A stretch of 64,000 bases of DNA from the NCBI GenBank assembly GCA_017501255.1, contig JAFVXE010000005.1:1-64000 (forward strand). Direction: 5' to 3'. Made by a program: the position numbers and the translations under genes. The stretch is from Clostridia bacterium (lineage in GTDB: Bacteria; Bacillota; Clostridia; Christensenellales; Aristaeellaceae). Each line of letters begins with the position of its first letter. Position 1 is the stretch's first letter. A model generated the notes under the pieces. That model made no database searches. It was given only the letters and a program-made list of their open reading frames with translations, and was not told where the DNA came from. Below, piece by piece: positions 35,184 to 43,283 of the stretch.

Positions 35184-35918
35184 TCAGAGATGCTTCACAT
35201 AGGTATACAGGGTATCAGAAATGGTTGCGCCCACGCTCACATAAATACGCAGCACCTTGGAATTGTTGCTGACAAAGGTGGAGGTAAGACGCTTGCAATC
35301 GTAGGTAAAGCAGGTGTCCAGCGTCTTTTTGTGGAGCAAAACGCCAAGGCCACGGTCGTTCTGCTCATCATACATGGCCATCAGCACCGGATCCACCGTA
35401 TTCTCATCCTTGCGCTGGATGACGAAAAAGCCAATACCCTTCTCTCCCTTGAACACCTCGTAGAGATCGGCGCCCTTGAGAAGCATATTGCGCAGCCAGT
35501 TGGCATAGCGATTGCCGCCGCTTTCCTTGGGGAAGGCGGGGTCCAGCGTGATGCGGTCGCTGCGGAAAATGCCGGAATGGATCTTCTCAAAAACCGGCTC
35601 CCATTCCTCGGGCGTGGCCCGGTGCATTACCGTAAGCCCCCGGTCAAAACGGGCAATGCCATCCAGGGAACGGTAATCGCTGCGGCGCACTTCAATTTTG
35701 AACACCGTCTCCACATAGGTATAGCCCAGCTTGGGCAGGCCAAAGAGCAGATGGGAGCAGTTCACCGGGGTTTTGAGCACAATATACTCTGCGCCCGCCG
35801 CTGCCAGACGTTTTTCCTCCTCCGCCACAGCCTCAGGGGTATCCTGATCGCTGAGGAGAATCTCATAAGCATCTACGCCCAGATTTTCTTTTTCCCATAC
35901 GGCATGAACGATCTGCAT
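35184..35918 (-). CDS. GNAT-like acyltransferase, WecD-like
   Basis: A 244-aa soluble protein with a two-part layout. The N-terminal half (LLSDQDTPEAVAEEEKRL, YIVLKTPV) and the C-terminal half (GIGFFVIQRKDENTVDPVLM, NDRGLGVLLHKKTLD) resemble sugar-amine N-acyltransferases such as WecD. The C-terminal half would hold the acyl-CoA or acyl-ACP site. The motif match is moderate. Its place among ACP, ligase, LuxE/LuxC and GT2 genes makes transfer of an acyl group to a nucleotide-sugar amine a reasonable guess. The start follows AAGGAGG. Confidence 0.55.
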   Translation of the reverse strand: MQIVHAVWEKENLGVDAYEILLSDQDTPEAVAEEEKRLAAAGAEYIVLKTPVNCSHLLFGLPKLGYTYVETVFKIEVRRSDYRSLDGIARFDRGLTVMHRATPEEWEPVFEKIHSGIFRSDRITLDPAFPKESGGNRYANWLRNMLLKGADLYEVFKGEKGIGFFVIQRKDENTVDPVLMAMYDEQNDRGLGVLLHKKTLDTCFTYDCKRLTSTFVSNNSKVLRIYVSVGATISDTLYTYVKHL

Positions 35919-35966
35919 GGTGTAGGCCTCCTTGGAAAAAATGGGATTGCTGAAAAAATGGATTGA

Positions 35967-36968
35967 TTATGCGCCCATGGCGCTGTTCTCATCAGCGCAG
36001 GCGCATTCCTGCGTCCCAGCGGGTTCACGGGTCTGCCCGGCCTGCTGGTCGCCCCGAACCACTTCCCGCACCACAAACTGGGGATAGCGGTTGATGCTCA
36101 GGTAGATGCGCCCGATGTACTCGCCCACAATGCCGATCAGACCGATGATCAGACCGCCCATGAGCATAATCAGGGACACGGTGCTGGCCCAACCGGCCTG
36201 CATGGCAGGATCGATGATCTTGCGGATGATGGTGATGAGGGCAAACAGGAAACCAGCCGCCGCCACCAGCCAGCCCAGATAGCTGGCAAGGCGCAGGGGC
36301 TTGATGGAGAACGCAGTTACGCCGTTGAGCCACAGGCCGATGAGCTTTTTCAGGTTATAGCCGCTGCTGCCTTCCATGCGCTCCTTGTGCTCCACCCGCA
36401 CATTGGCGTAGGTGCCAACGCTCTGAAACAGAAGACCCGTCACATAAGGGAAGGGATTGGGATACTGCAGGGCGCTGTCCACCACAAAGCGGCGGCAGGC
36501 GAAATAGCTGTTGGCCTTCAGTTCCTTGGGCTGGGCAAAGAAGAAATGGTTGCAGACCGCATTGAACTTGCTGCCCAGATTGCGAAAGGCGCTCTGCTTG
36601 CGCTCGCCGTACTCGGCAAACACGATGTCATGGCCCTCGTTCACCTTGTCGATCAGCTTGAAGCACTCGCAGGCAGGGGTCTGACCATCGTCATCCAGAC
36701 AGATGATGATATCGCCCCTGACATGATGGAAACCTGCCATCAGCGCGCTGTGCTGACCAAAATTGCGGCTCAGATCCACCGCCACCACTTCCGGATGCTG
36801 TGCAGCCAGCGCCTTGATGGCATCAGCGGTATGATCCGGGCTGCCGTCGTTGACCAGAATGATCTCCGCTTCATACTCCGGACGGGTGGCAACCGTGGCG
36901 AGAATTTCCTCCACCACAACGCCTACAGTGTGTTCCGAACGGTAACAGGGAATAACAAATGACAACAT
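35967..36968 (-). CDS. Family 2 glycosyltransferase, polyprenyl-phosphate type
   Basis: A 333-aa GT2 with the GtrB/ArnC/DPM1 layout. N-terminal LSFVIPCYRSEHTVG, VNDGSPDHT, the DxD-type metal site CLDDDGQTP and LSRNFGQHSALMAG; then two membrane helices (about residues 230-255 and 265-290) and a short Cys-containing tail. Such enzymes make a lipid-linked monosaccharide that GT-C proteins use outside the membrane, which fits the GT-C genes on both sides. A GtrA-type flippase is not seen. Confidence 0.85.
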   Translation of the reverse strand: MLSFVIPCYRSEHTVGVVVEEILATVATRPEYEAEIILVNDGSPDHTADAIKALAAQHPEVVAVDLSRNFGQHSALMAGFHHVRGDIIICLDDDGQTPACECFKLIDKVNEGHDIVFAEYGERKQSAFRNLGSKFNAVCNHFFFAQPKELKANSYFACRRFVVDSALQYPNPFPYVTGLLFQSVGTYANVRVEHKERMEGSSGYNLKKLIGLWLNGVTAFSIKPLRLASYLGWLVAAAGFLFALITIIRKIIDPAMQAGWASTVSLIMLMGGLIIGLIGIVGEYIGRIYLSINRYPQFVVREVVRGDQQAGQTREPAGTQECACADENSAMGA

Positions 36969-36992
36969 GGCTTGGTTCCTCTTTCCTCAAAA

Positions 36993-38192
36993 TCAGATGG
37001 CAAAAATGCTGCGGCTCAGGGTGCGGATCAGGTCGATACCGTCCCAGGTCAAGGCGAAATCCATGGTTGCGCCCACCGGAGCGATGCGGTCGATGCCCGT
37101 CAGCCGGTTTTCCAGCACAAACCCAACAAGCGCCTCTTTCGGAAATCCGAAATAACTCAGGGTCTGATACTTGCGCTCCACCACCGGCGCCAGATCCTCC
37201 AGCGTTTCGCTGGCATACTCCAGGAAGAAACCGCCGGCGCAGCGGTTTTGCTCAATCTCCGGCGTAAGCTCGTCCAGCCGGATGCGCACAATCAGGTTGT
37301 CCTCCATGGGCACAATACGGCTGCCCGGCAGCTGCAAAGCCGCCCGGTAAGCGGCAATCCGCTTATCCACCGCCACCACCGCTTCCAGCGGATAGCGGGG
37401 TTTTGCGTAACTGTGCACCGCATTCCAGAAGCATTCCTGCGCTTTTGCCAGCGCATCGCCGCTGCCCACCCAGTAGACGAGCCGGGGGGCTGTGCAGGCG
37501 TTCTGGTCGGTCAGGTAGGTATCGTTGTAGAACCCCTGGGCAACCGCTGCCAGCTGTTTCTCGTCCATTTGCAAAACCGCTTCGGCCTTGATAGCCAGCA
37601 GGCTGTAGCGATCCGGGAAAGTGACCTCGTTGGCATGGGGCGAAAGAGCCGCCATGCGTACCCGGCGCACGGTTTCATCCCCGCCCCAGATGATACGGCT
37701 GTCGCAGGCGGCGGAGAACATCTCCGTGATCTCCTGCTTCTCCCGGGGATAGATGACCACATTCACATGGTTCTCAAGGGCCTGATGCGTCCCTTCCAGC
37801 AGCTGCCGGATGGCGCTGCACACCATGCGGGTCTGGGGAAAATCCTGACTGGAAGCCTTCACCACGCAGGCATTGCCTGCCAGCAGGGCGGCCACCAGAG
37901 AGTAGGCAAAGTTGATGGGCACATTGCTGGGAGCGATGTGGAAGCTGAGTCCCCGGCCGATGCGGGTTGACAGTGCGCCTTCATAGTCCGCTTTCAGCTG
38001 TTCCAGATGGGCCTTGCGGCAGAAAAAGGCGAAGGTGATCACATCCGGATAGGAACGGGCTGCCGGGGTTTTCATCAGCAGGGAGGAAAGATCCGACAGA
38101 AAGGCGAGAACCTCATCGGCAAAAGGCACAAGGGGTTTTGCATTCTGCCAGTCGCCGCCGCACAGGGTGGTATAGGCGTCATTTCTGTTCAT
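36993..38192 (-). CDS. luxC: LuxC-like acyl-CoA/acyl-protein reductase
   Basis: Acyl reductase (399 aa) that converts an activated acyl thioester to an aldehyde with NADPH. The family is recognised from FHIAPSNVPINFAYSLVAAL and VVKASSQDFPQ, IIWGGDETV, and the nucleophile region DQNACTAPRLVYWVG with Cys near 233. ATG 38192 overlaps the LuxE gene by 14 bases. An upstream in-frame ATG was rejected because it lies well inside luxE. No luciferase genes (luxAB) are near, so the function is not bioluminescence. A role in preparing an acyl or aldehyde group for a surface polymer is inferred from context. Confidence 0.82.
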   Translation of the reverse strand: MNRNDAYTTLCGGDWQNAKPLVPFADEVLAFLSDLSSLLMKTPAARSYPDVITFAFFCRKAHLEQLKADYEGALSTRIGRGLSFHIAPSNVPINFAYSLVAALLAGNACVVKASSQDFPQTRMVCSAIRQLLEGTHQALENHVNVVIYPREKQEITEMFSAACDSRIIWGGDETVRRVRMAALSPHANEVTFPDRYSLLAIKAEAVLQMDEKQLAAVAQGFYNDTYLTDQNACTAPRLVYWVGSGDALAKAQECFWNAVHSYAKPRYPLEAVVAVDKRIAAYRAALQLPGSRIVPMEDNLIVRIRLDELTPEIEQNRCAGGFFLEYASETLEDLAPVVERKYQTLSYFGFPKEALVGFVLENRLTGIDRIAPVGATMDFALTWDGIDLIRTLSRSIFAI

Positions 38193-39261
38193 AGGTATCG
38201 CTGCACCCCCTGACCTCAGCCTGCTTGATGCGTCCCAGAATTTCAAAGGTCTTACCCTTGCGGCCGCAGGGGCAGTCGTCCACGCCGGTGATGCGGCCTT
38301 CGTCCTCCGTCAGCAGCACATGGCCGGGATAGCTGCGGGGCAACAGGCTGCTGACCTGAATCAGTCCCGTCTCCCCCACATTGGCCACGGAAAAGTCCTC
38401 CGGGCGGCGAATGGTCACTTCCGACCATACCGGCGTATGAAGCCGCCCGCACTCACATTCCATATACACGGTGCCGGTCTGCTCCACCATGCCGTAGTAG
38501 TTGTGCACCCGGGTCAGACCGCAGGTTTCCCGCAGAGCGTCCTTGAACTGCTCCGTGGTGATATGCTGGTCGGCCAGCTTCTTCCAGCCGCCGCCGTGCA
38601 CCAGAATGCCCCGGCTCAAATCCGGCTGGTAGCCGGTTTTGCGCAGCTGGTCGATGAAATGCTGCCAGATCATGAAGGTAAAGCCGAACAGGAAGATATC
38701 CTCCCCCTGATGCTTTTCAAGGAAGGCCGTCAGGCCGTCCACATCCAGCTGCATATTCTCATCCAGCGCATACAGCTTATCCCGGGCAAACATACTGAAG
38801 CCTAAAATGCCTGCGCCCCGGGCAGAGAACATGGCTCGGTTCTTGATGACCGCCGAGGTATCCAGAATGATCATGGGCAGCCGCTGCTTGCCCAGATAAT
38901 CCGCCATGATGGCAGCCAACACCTTGCTTTGCAGCGTGCTGGTCTCCCGGTCAAGGAAAATGCGGCTTACCTGCTGGCCCGTGGTGCCGGATGAGGTCAT
39001 GGTGCGATGGAGTTCTTCCTCCGGCACGCTTTTCAGGCTGAATTCCTTGAACAGGCGCACCGGCAGCGGCGGCAGTTCCTCATAGCTCCGGATATCCCCC
39101 GGGGCGCATCCTGCGGCTTCCAGCATACGGGCATACGCCGGGCAGCGCTGGACATGATGCAGGCTCAGCGCTTTCAGCTCTTCCGTCAGAAAAGCCTGTT
39201 TTTCCTCACAGGCCATGCCATAGGGCGGCAGGGTGTGCAACGTGCTTACCTCAATGGACAT
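38179..39261 (-). CDS. luxE: LuxE-like acyl-protein synthetase
   Basis: A 360-aa ATP-dependent acyl-protein synthetase of the LuxE family, which activates a carboxylate and passes it, via a cysteine, to LuxC. Visible are the adenylate-forming loop TSSGTTGQQVS, LPVRLFKEF, a central YGMVEQTGTVYMECECG and a C-terminal CPCGRKGKTFEILGRIK. ATG 39261 overlaps the ligase stop by 11 bases. LuxE directly before LuxC keeps the usual functional pairing. Confidence 0.8.
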   Translation of the reverse strand: MSIEVSTLHTLPPYGMACEEKQAFLTEELKALSLHHVQRCPAYARMLEAAGCAPGDIRSYEELPPLPVRLFKEFSLKSVPEEELHRTMTSSGTTGQQVSRIFLDRETSTLQSKVLAAIMADYLGKQRLPMIILDTSAVIKNRAMFSARGAGILGFSMFARDKLYALDENMQLDVDGLTAFLEKHQGEDIFLFGFTFMIWQHFIDQLRKTGYQPDLSRGILVHGGGWKKLADQHITTEQFKDALRETCGLTRVHNYYGMVEQTGTVYMECECGRLHTPVWSEVTIRRPEDFSVANVGETGLIQVSSLLPRSYPGHVLLTEDEGRITGVDDCPCGRKGKTFEILGRIKQAEVRGCSDTYEQK

Positions 39262-40657
39262 ACTGCTCCAACTCCCGGTACAGGGTCTTGCCTGCGTCGT
39301 TCTTGGGGATGGTTTCAAGGGGCTGGGTGTGGAAACCCGCCATGTTCAGGCCGGTTTTCTGGGAAAGGAAGGTGCGCATCTCCGGCAGAACATCCTCCCG
39401 GGTGGCAAAGATGTACAGATGATCATCCCGGCCGCCGCAGGCCACATCCATGCCGGGGAACTGGGCTTTCAGCATCCGCTCCAGCTCATCCAGATTCACC
39501 CGGTTGCCGTACATCTTCAAAAAGCGCTTTTTCCGCCCCACGATGGTAAAGTAGCCGTCCGCATCCATCTGGGCCATATCGCCGGTTTCCAGCACGCCGC
39601 CCCGCTCGTCGCCTTTTTCCAGGTCAGCGGCACAGGTGGCATAGCCCAGCGTTACATTTTCGCCATGATAGCGCAATTCGCCGGTCACGCCGGTTTCGGT
39701 GATGGGGGTACCGTCCACATCGATCAGCTCAAACCGGCCGCCGGGAATGGCAATGCCCATGGCCCCGATCTTTTCCTTGCTGCGCTCCCAGGGCAGGTAC
39801 GCCATGCGGGCGGTGGCCTCGCACTGACCGTACATCACGATGAACTGCTTGCCCGTCTGCTGGCACCAGTCCACAAACTTGCCATGAAGCTCCGGCTGCA
39901 GCTTGCCGCCGGCCTGGGTCATGGTGCGCAGACTTGGCAGCTCCATCCGCATGAAGCGCATCCGGTCCAGCATTTCATAGGTGTAGGGCACGCCGCCGAA
40001 GCTGGTGGCCCCCTCCTGACGGAAGAAGGTCCAGAAATCCCGCTGGGCAATGCCGCATTCCGTCATCAGGATGGTAGCGCCCACCAGCAGATGGCTGTTG
40101 AGAATGCTGACACCATAGGTGTAGTTCATGGGCAGCGTGGTGATGGGGCGCTCGGTGGCATCCAGCTTCAGGTACTCCACGATACTGTCCGTATTGGCCC
40201 GAATATTACGGTAACTCTGGCGCACAAACTTGGGGCTGCCGGTGGAGCCGCTGGTGGTGAGCAGCAAAGCAAGGTCGTCATGCAGATGGGTTTCAAACCC
40301 GAAGGGCGTTTTCAGCAGCTGATAGCCCCACTGGCTGTACACGCTTTCGCAGCCGTCCCACGCAAAACCATCCGGTGCCCACAGATAGGCCGGATGATAG
40401 GCATCATACAGGCCCCGCAGCAGTTCCTGATCCAGCTCCGCATTCAGCAGCGCAGGCACCACGCCGTTTTCCACAAGGCCCGCATAGCCCAGCAGGCTGG
40501 CAGGGGTATTTTTGCACAGCGTAAACACAAGGCAGCGGCCGCCGATGGCATCCCGCAGCTTCCGGGCTTCCTGCCCAAAACGGGCATAGCTCACCCGCAG
40601 TCCGTTTTCGCTGATTACTGCCAGCGCATCGCCGTAGCAATCAAAGTTCCACATCAT
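39251..40657 (-). CDS. AMP-dependent synthetase/ligase
   Basis: ANL-superfamily adenylating enzyme of 468 aa. Core motifs: LLTTSGSTGSPKFVRQS (P-loop), YGQCEATARMAYL, GYATCAADLEKGDERGGVLETGD and GRKKRFLKMYGNRVNLDELE, the hinge to the small domain. It most likely loads a carboxylic or amino acid onto the ACP encoded just upstream, with which it overlaps by 17 bases. Two adjacent ATG codons at 40657 and 40654 are possible starts; an earlier TTG is in frame but inside the ACP gene. The substrate is unknown. Confidence 0.82.
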   Translation of the reverse strand: MMWNFDCYGDALAVISENGLRVSYARFGQEARKLRDAIGGRCLVFTLCKNTPASLLGYAGLVENGVVPALLNAELDQELLRGLYDAYHPAYLWAPDGFAWDGCESVYSQWGYQLLKTPFGFETHLHDDLALLLTTSGSTGSPKFVRQSYRNIRANTDSIVEYLKLDATERPITTLPMNYTYGVSILNSHLLVGATILMTECGIAQRDFWTFFRQEGATSFGGVPYTYEMLDRMRFMRMELPSLRTMTQAGGKLQPELHGKFVDWCQQTGKQFIVMYGQCEATARMAYLPWERSKEKIGAMGIAIPGGRFELIDVDGTPITETGVTGELRYHGENVTLGYATCAADLEKGDERGGVLETGDMAQMDADGYFTIVGRKKRFLKMYGNRVNLDELERMLKAQFPGMDVACGGRDDHLYIFATREDVLPEMRTFLSQKTGLNMAGFHTQPLETIPKNDAGKTLYRELEQYVH

Positions 40658-40877
40658 ACTTGGCAAGAATCTCCTTCCCCTTTTCAAAGGAGCTCAGATC
40701 AATGATATCGTCCATATCCACCATGATGTCAAAAGCATCTTCCAGCGCAGCGATCAGGCTCATGTGGCCCACGCTGTCCCAGGCGGTGCTTTCGCCGTAC
40801 ACCAGGGCGGCGACATCCTCAGCAGGTACTTCCAGGGCTTCCACAAAGGCGTTGATGTACTTTTCCAGATTGGTCAT
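40641..40877 (-). CDS. Acyl carrier protein
   Basis: A 78-aa carrier protein. The phosphopantetheine attachment site is Ser35 in AWDSVGHMSLIAALEDAF. The acidic second helix and hydrophobic pattern fit the ACP/PCP fold. It is distinct from the fatty-acid AcpP motif (DSLDTVEL) and is dedicated to this cluster by position, overlapping the ligase gene. The start follows AGGATGACCGACC, a modest binding site. Confidence 0.85.
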   Translation of the reverse strand: MTNLEKYINAFVEALEVPAEDVAALVYGESTAWDSVGHMSLIAALEDAFDIMVDMDDIIDLSSFEKGKEILAKYDVEL

Positions 40878-40911
40878 GGTCGGTCATCCTTTCTGTATAG
40901 GGGGACGAGAT

Positions 40912-40955
40912 GCGGGGCTCTGCCCCGCGCCCCGGCAGGGGGATGATCCCCCTGC
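40912..40955. repeat. Hairpin-array repeat, copy C
   Basis: In the 146-base gap between the SDR and ACP genes: GCGGGGC-TCT-GCCCCGC (40912-40928) and GCAGGGGGA-TGA-TCCCCCTGC (40935-40955) with linker GCCCCG. Same order and linker as the other copies. It lies inside a likely transcription unit and would therefore be in the mRNA. Confidence 0.75.
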
Positions 40956-41023
40956 ACCCCGCACATGGGGTATTATTCGTTATTCATGATAAGGTACATG
41001 GATTGTACAGGAGCAGCATTCTA

Positions 41024-41767
41024 TTACAATATCCCGCCATCCACCCGCCAGACCTGCCCGGTTACATAACTGGCCCGGTCGCTGGCCATAAAGGCGGCTA
41101 CCTCGGCGATTTCCTCCGGCTGGGCTTTGCGGTGCATCAGCACCTTTTCCAGCTGCTCTGCCTCCACCTTTTCGCTCAGGTCCTTCACCAGAGCGGTGTC
41201 GGTGAGCCCGGGGGCAATGGCGTTGACCCGGATGCCCAGGGAGATCATCTCCCGGGCCAGCTTCTTGGTGGCGGCGATCAATGCCGCCTTGGAGGCGGAG
41301 TAGTCCAGACGGCTGTCCCCATCCAGACCGGCGATGCTGGCCACATTCACCACTGCGCCCTGCTTGGCACGGGCCATCAGGCGGGTGGCGGGGCGGGTCA
41401 GCTCCATGGTGCCGAAGAAGTTGGTATCAAAGATGGCCCGCATTTCCGCTTCGGCGGTCATCTGAAACATCTTGTCCTCATCCATGCGCCCGGCGTTGTT
41501 CACCAGAATGTGCAGGGGCTGTTTATCCGCCATTACCTGTTTGAACGCCTCCTTGATGGTGGCGGTATCGCTCAGGTCGCAGTAAACCGGCTTAATCCAT
41601 ACGCCGTATTTGTCGGCTGTTGCCCGGCAGTCCGCTTCAAAATTTTCGCTGGGGGTTCGGGCGAAGGCCCAGATGTTGGCGCCTTCCCGGGCGAACACGT
41701 GGAGCATGGCATTGCCGATGCCCCGGGCAGTGCCGGTAATCAGCGCATTCTTTCCACTGAGCAGCAT
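41024..41767 (-). CDS. Short-chain dehydrogenase/reductase, FabG-like
   Basis: A 247-aa NAD(P)H oxidoreductase. TGTARGIG cofactor motif near residue 12, NNAG, the catalytic serine in VVNVASIAG and YSASK, and the C-terminal VTGQVWRVDGG are all present. Closest in style to 3-oxoacyl-ACP reductases. Beside the ACP it may reduce an ACP-bound intermediate. ATG 41767 was chosen over an upstream frame because it restores the typical N-terminus and starts two bases after the preceding stop. Confidence 0.88.
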   Translation of the reverse strand: MLLSGKNALITGTARGIGNAMLHVFAREGANIWAFARTPSENFEADCRATADKYGVWIKPVYCDLSDTATIKEAFKQVMADKQPLHILVNNAGRMDEDKMFQMTAEAEMRAIFDTNFFGTMELTRPATRLMARAKQGAVVNVASIAGLDGDSRLDYSASKAALIAATKKLAREMISLGIRVNAIAPGLTDTALVKDLSEKVEAEQLEKVLMHRKAQPEEIAEVAAFMASDRASYVTGQVWRVDGGIL

Positions 41768-41768
41768 C

Positions 41769-43283
41769 CTATTCCTCCGTTTCGATGGTGACGCTGTTTT
41801 TGAGGTAATACTCCGCATACAGGGTTTCCACGTACTCCGCCATCACCCCGATGGGCGCATCGCCCATAAAGGCGCTGGGGATGGTGGTCACCGGGCGGAA
41901 CACTGCATCGGTAATGGCCGGATCGTTCATCTCCTGATGCCGGCGCTCCATGGCCTCGTCATAAGCGGCTGCTTCCCCGCTGACCAGCGAGCGCAGCGCA
42001 CTGCCGCTGGCCATATTCTGGGGGCCATAGCTGAGGGTGCCCTCGGGATGGTAGCAGATGCAGCCCACCGTCAACAGAACCGCCAGCACCAGTGCCAGCG
42101 TCACACGGATGCTTTCGTGATCCGGGCAGCGCAGCCAGCTCAGCTTGCCGTTTTCGCTCTGGCGGATGAGCCAGCCTGCCCAGTACAGCACCAAACCGGT
42201 GGACAGGAGCACGTATCCGAAATAATAGGTATTCACTGTGCGTCCATCGCCCAGATAATTGCCGGTGAACAGCGTGGGGGTCAGCTGGGCGCAGAACAGG
42301 CAGATGCCGACCGCCGTTACCAGCAGAGGCCAGCGGAAGCGGAGGCGGCTGTTTTTCAGCGGCCCGCTCAGCTGCCAAACCGCCACAGCCCACACCGCCA
42401 CCAGCGGCAGGGAGAACCAGTGGCCCAGCAGAGAAATCCCGAAGAACATGGCCTGTGCAATGGCCATCACCGGGTTCATTCCACCGCTGAGGGTGGCTGC
42501 CCGCACCGCATTGCCCGGGGCCACGGCGCTGAACACCATCAGCCCGGCCGTCAAAAGGGTGCACAACAGCTGCACAAAGCGCAGGGGACGCTTCTTAGAG
42601 AAAGCATACATCAGCAGCAGCGCATCCACCAGCAGGGCAAAGAGCAGCGTGGTGTACTTGCTGCCGCCCATCACTGCGGAAAGCAGCACCAGCACCACCG
42701 ACCAGAGCACGGCTCCGGCCTTGTTCCCGACGCGTTCCATTCGCAGCCACACCGCAAGCCGGACCAGCAGCATGGACCACATCAGCGTGTACGCCACGCC
42801 GCCGTTGAACCAGAAGAAAGCTTCGCTGAGATCCGGCACAAACTGGATCATCACAAAAGCCGCACAGGCAAACAGCATCCAGTAGGCGGTGGTTGTGGCG
42901 CTCAGCCGGAAGCGAACAGCCTCCCGCAGCAGGCACCACAGGGCAAACAGGAAGAAGGTCAGCAGCACCGCCGTGGTCACCCAGTAGTTGTCCTCACCGA
43001 AAATGGCGGGCTGCAACGCACTGATGAAGGAAGTGGCATAGGTGCCTTCCCAGGTTTGCCGGATGGCAACGGTATTCTCAAACGCTGCCTTTACCGCCCC
43101 CCGGAAACCTTCCCCGTTCCTAACCGCTGCATGGGTACGGATGGAGAAGCCGAAATCGTCATAGCAGGGATGGTTGAAAAAGGAGAGCGCATACAGCGGC
43201 ACCAAACTCACCAGCAGCACCGCCACCAGCAGCCAGCACAGGAAGCGGCTGGAGAGACGCCATTTCAGCAAAGGATTCTTCAT
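41769..43283 (-). CDS. DUF6056-like polytopic membrane protein (paralogue 1)
   Basis: A 504-aa membrane protein with about eleven helices. The first outer loop has FNHPCYDDFGFSIRTHAAV; a later loop has FNGGVAYTLMWSMLLVRLA; near the C-terminus YGPQNMASGSALRSLVSGEA and AYDEAMERR. These segments are shared almost word for word with the next gene upstream. The YDD loop recalls GT-C enzymes, so an envelope sugar or lipid transferase is plausible; the family name is my best guess. The start follows GGAGG. Confidence 0.65.
   Translation of the reverse strand: MKNPLLKWRLSSRFLCWLLVAVLLVSLVPLYALSFFNHPCYDDFGFSIRTHAAVRNGEGFRGAVKAAFENTVAIRQTWEGTYATSFISALQPAIFGEDNYWVTTAVLLTFFLFALWCLLREAVRFRLSATTTAYWMLFACAAFVMIQFVPDLSEAFFWFNGGVAYTLMWSMLLVRLAVWLRMERVGNKAGAVLWSVVLVLLSAVMGGSKYTTLLFALLVDALLLMYAFSKKRPLRFVQLLCTLLTAGLMVFSAVAPGNAVRAATLSGGMNPVMAIAQAMFFGISLLGHWFSLPLVAVWAVAVWQLSGPLKNSRLRFRWPLLVTAVGICLFCAQLTPTLFTGNYLGDGRTVNTYYFGYVLLSTGLVLYWAGWLIRQSENGKLSWLRCPDHESIRVTLALVLAVLLTVGCICYHPEGTLSYGPQNMASGSALRSLVSGEAAAYDEAMERRHQEMNDPAITDAVFRPVTTIPSAFMGDAPIGVMAEYVETLYAEYYLKNSVTIETEE

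Noticed and set aside
36993..39261. Bioluminescence operon
   Set aside because: LuxC and LuxE homologues are present, but luxA, luxB and luxD are not, and the neighbours are glycan genes.
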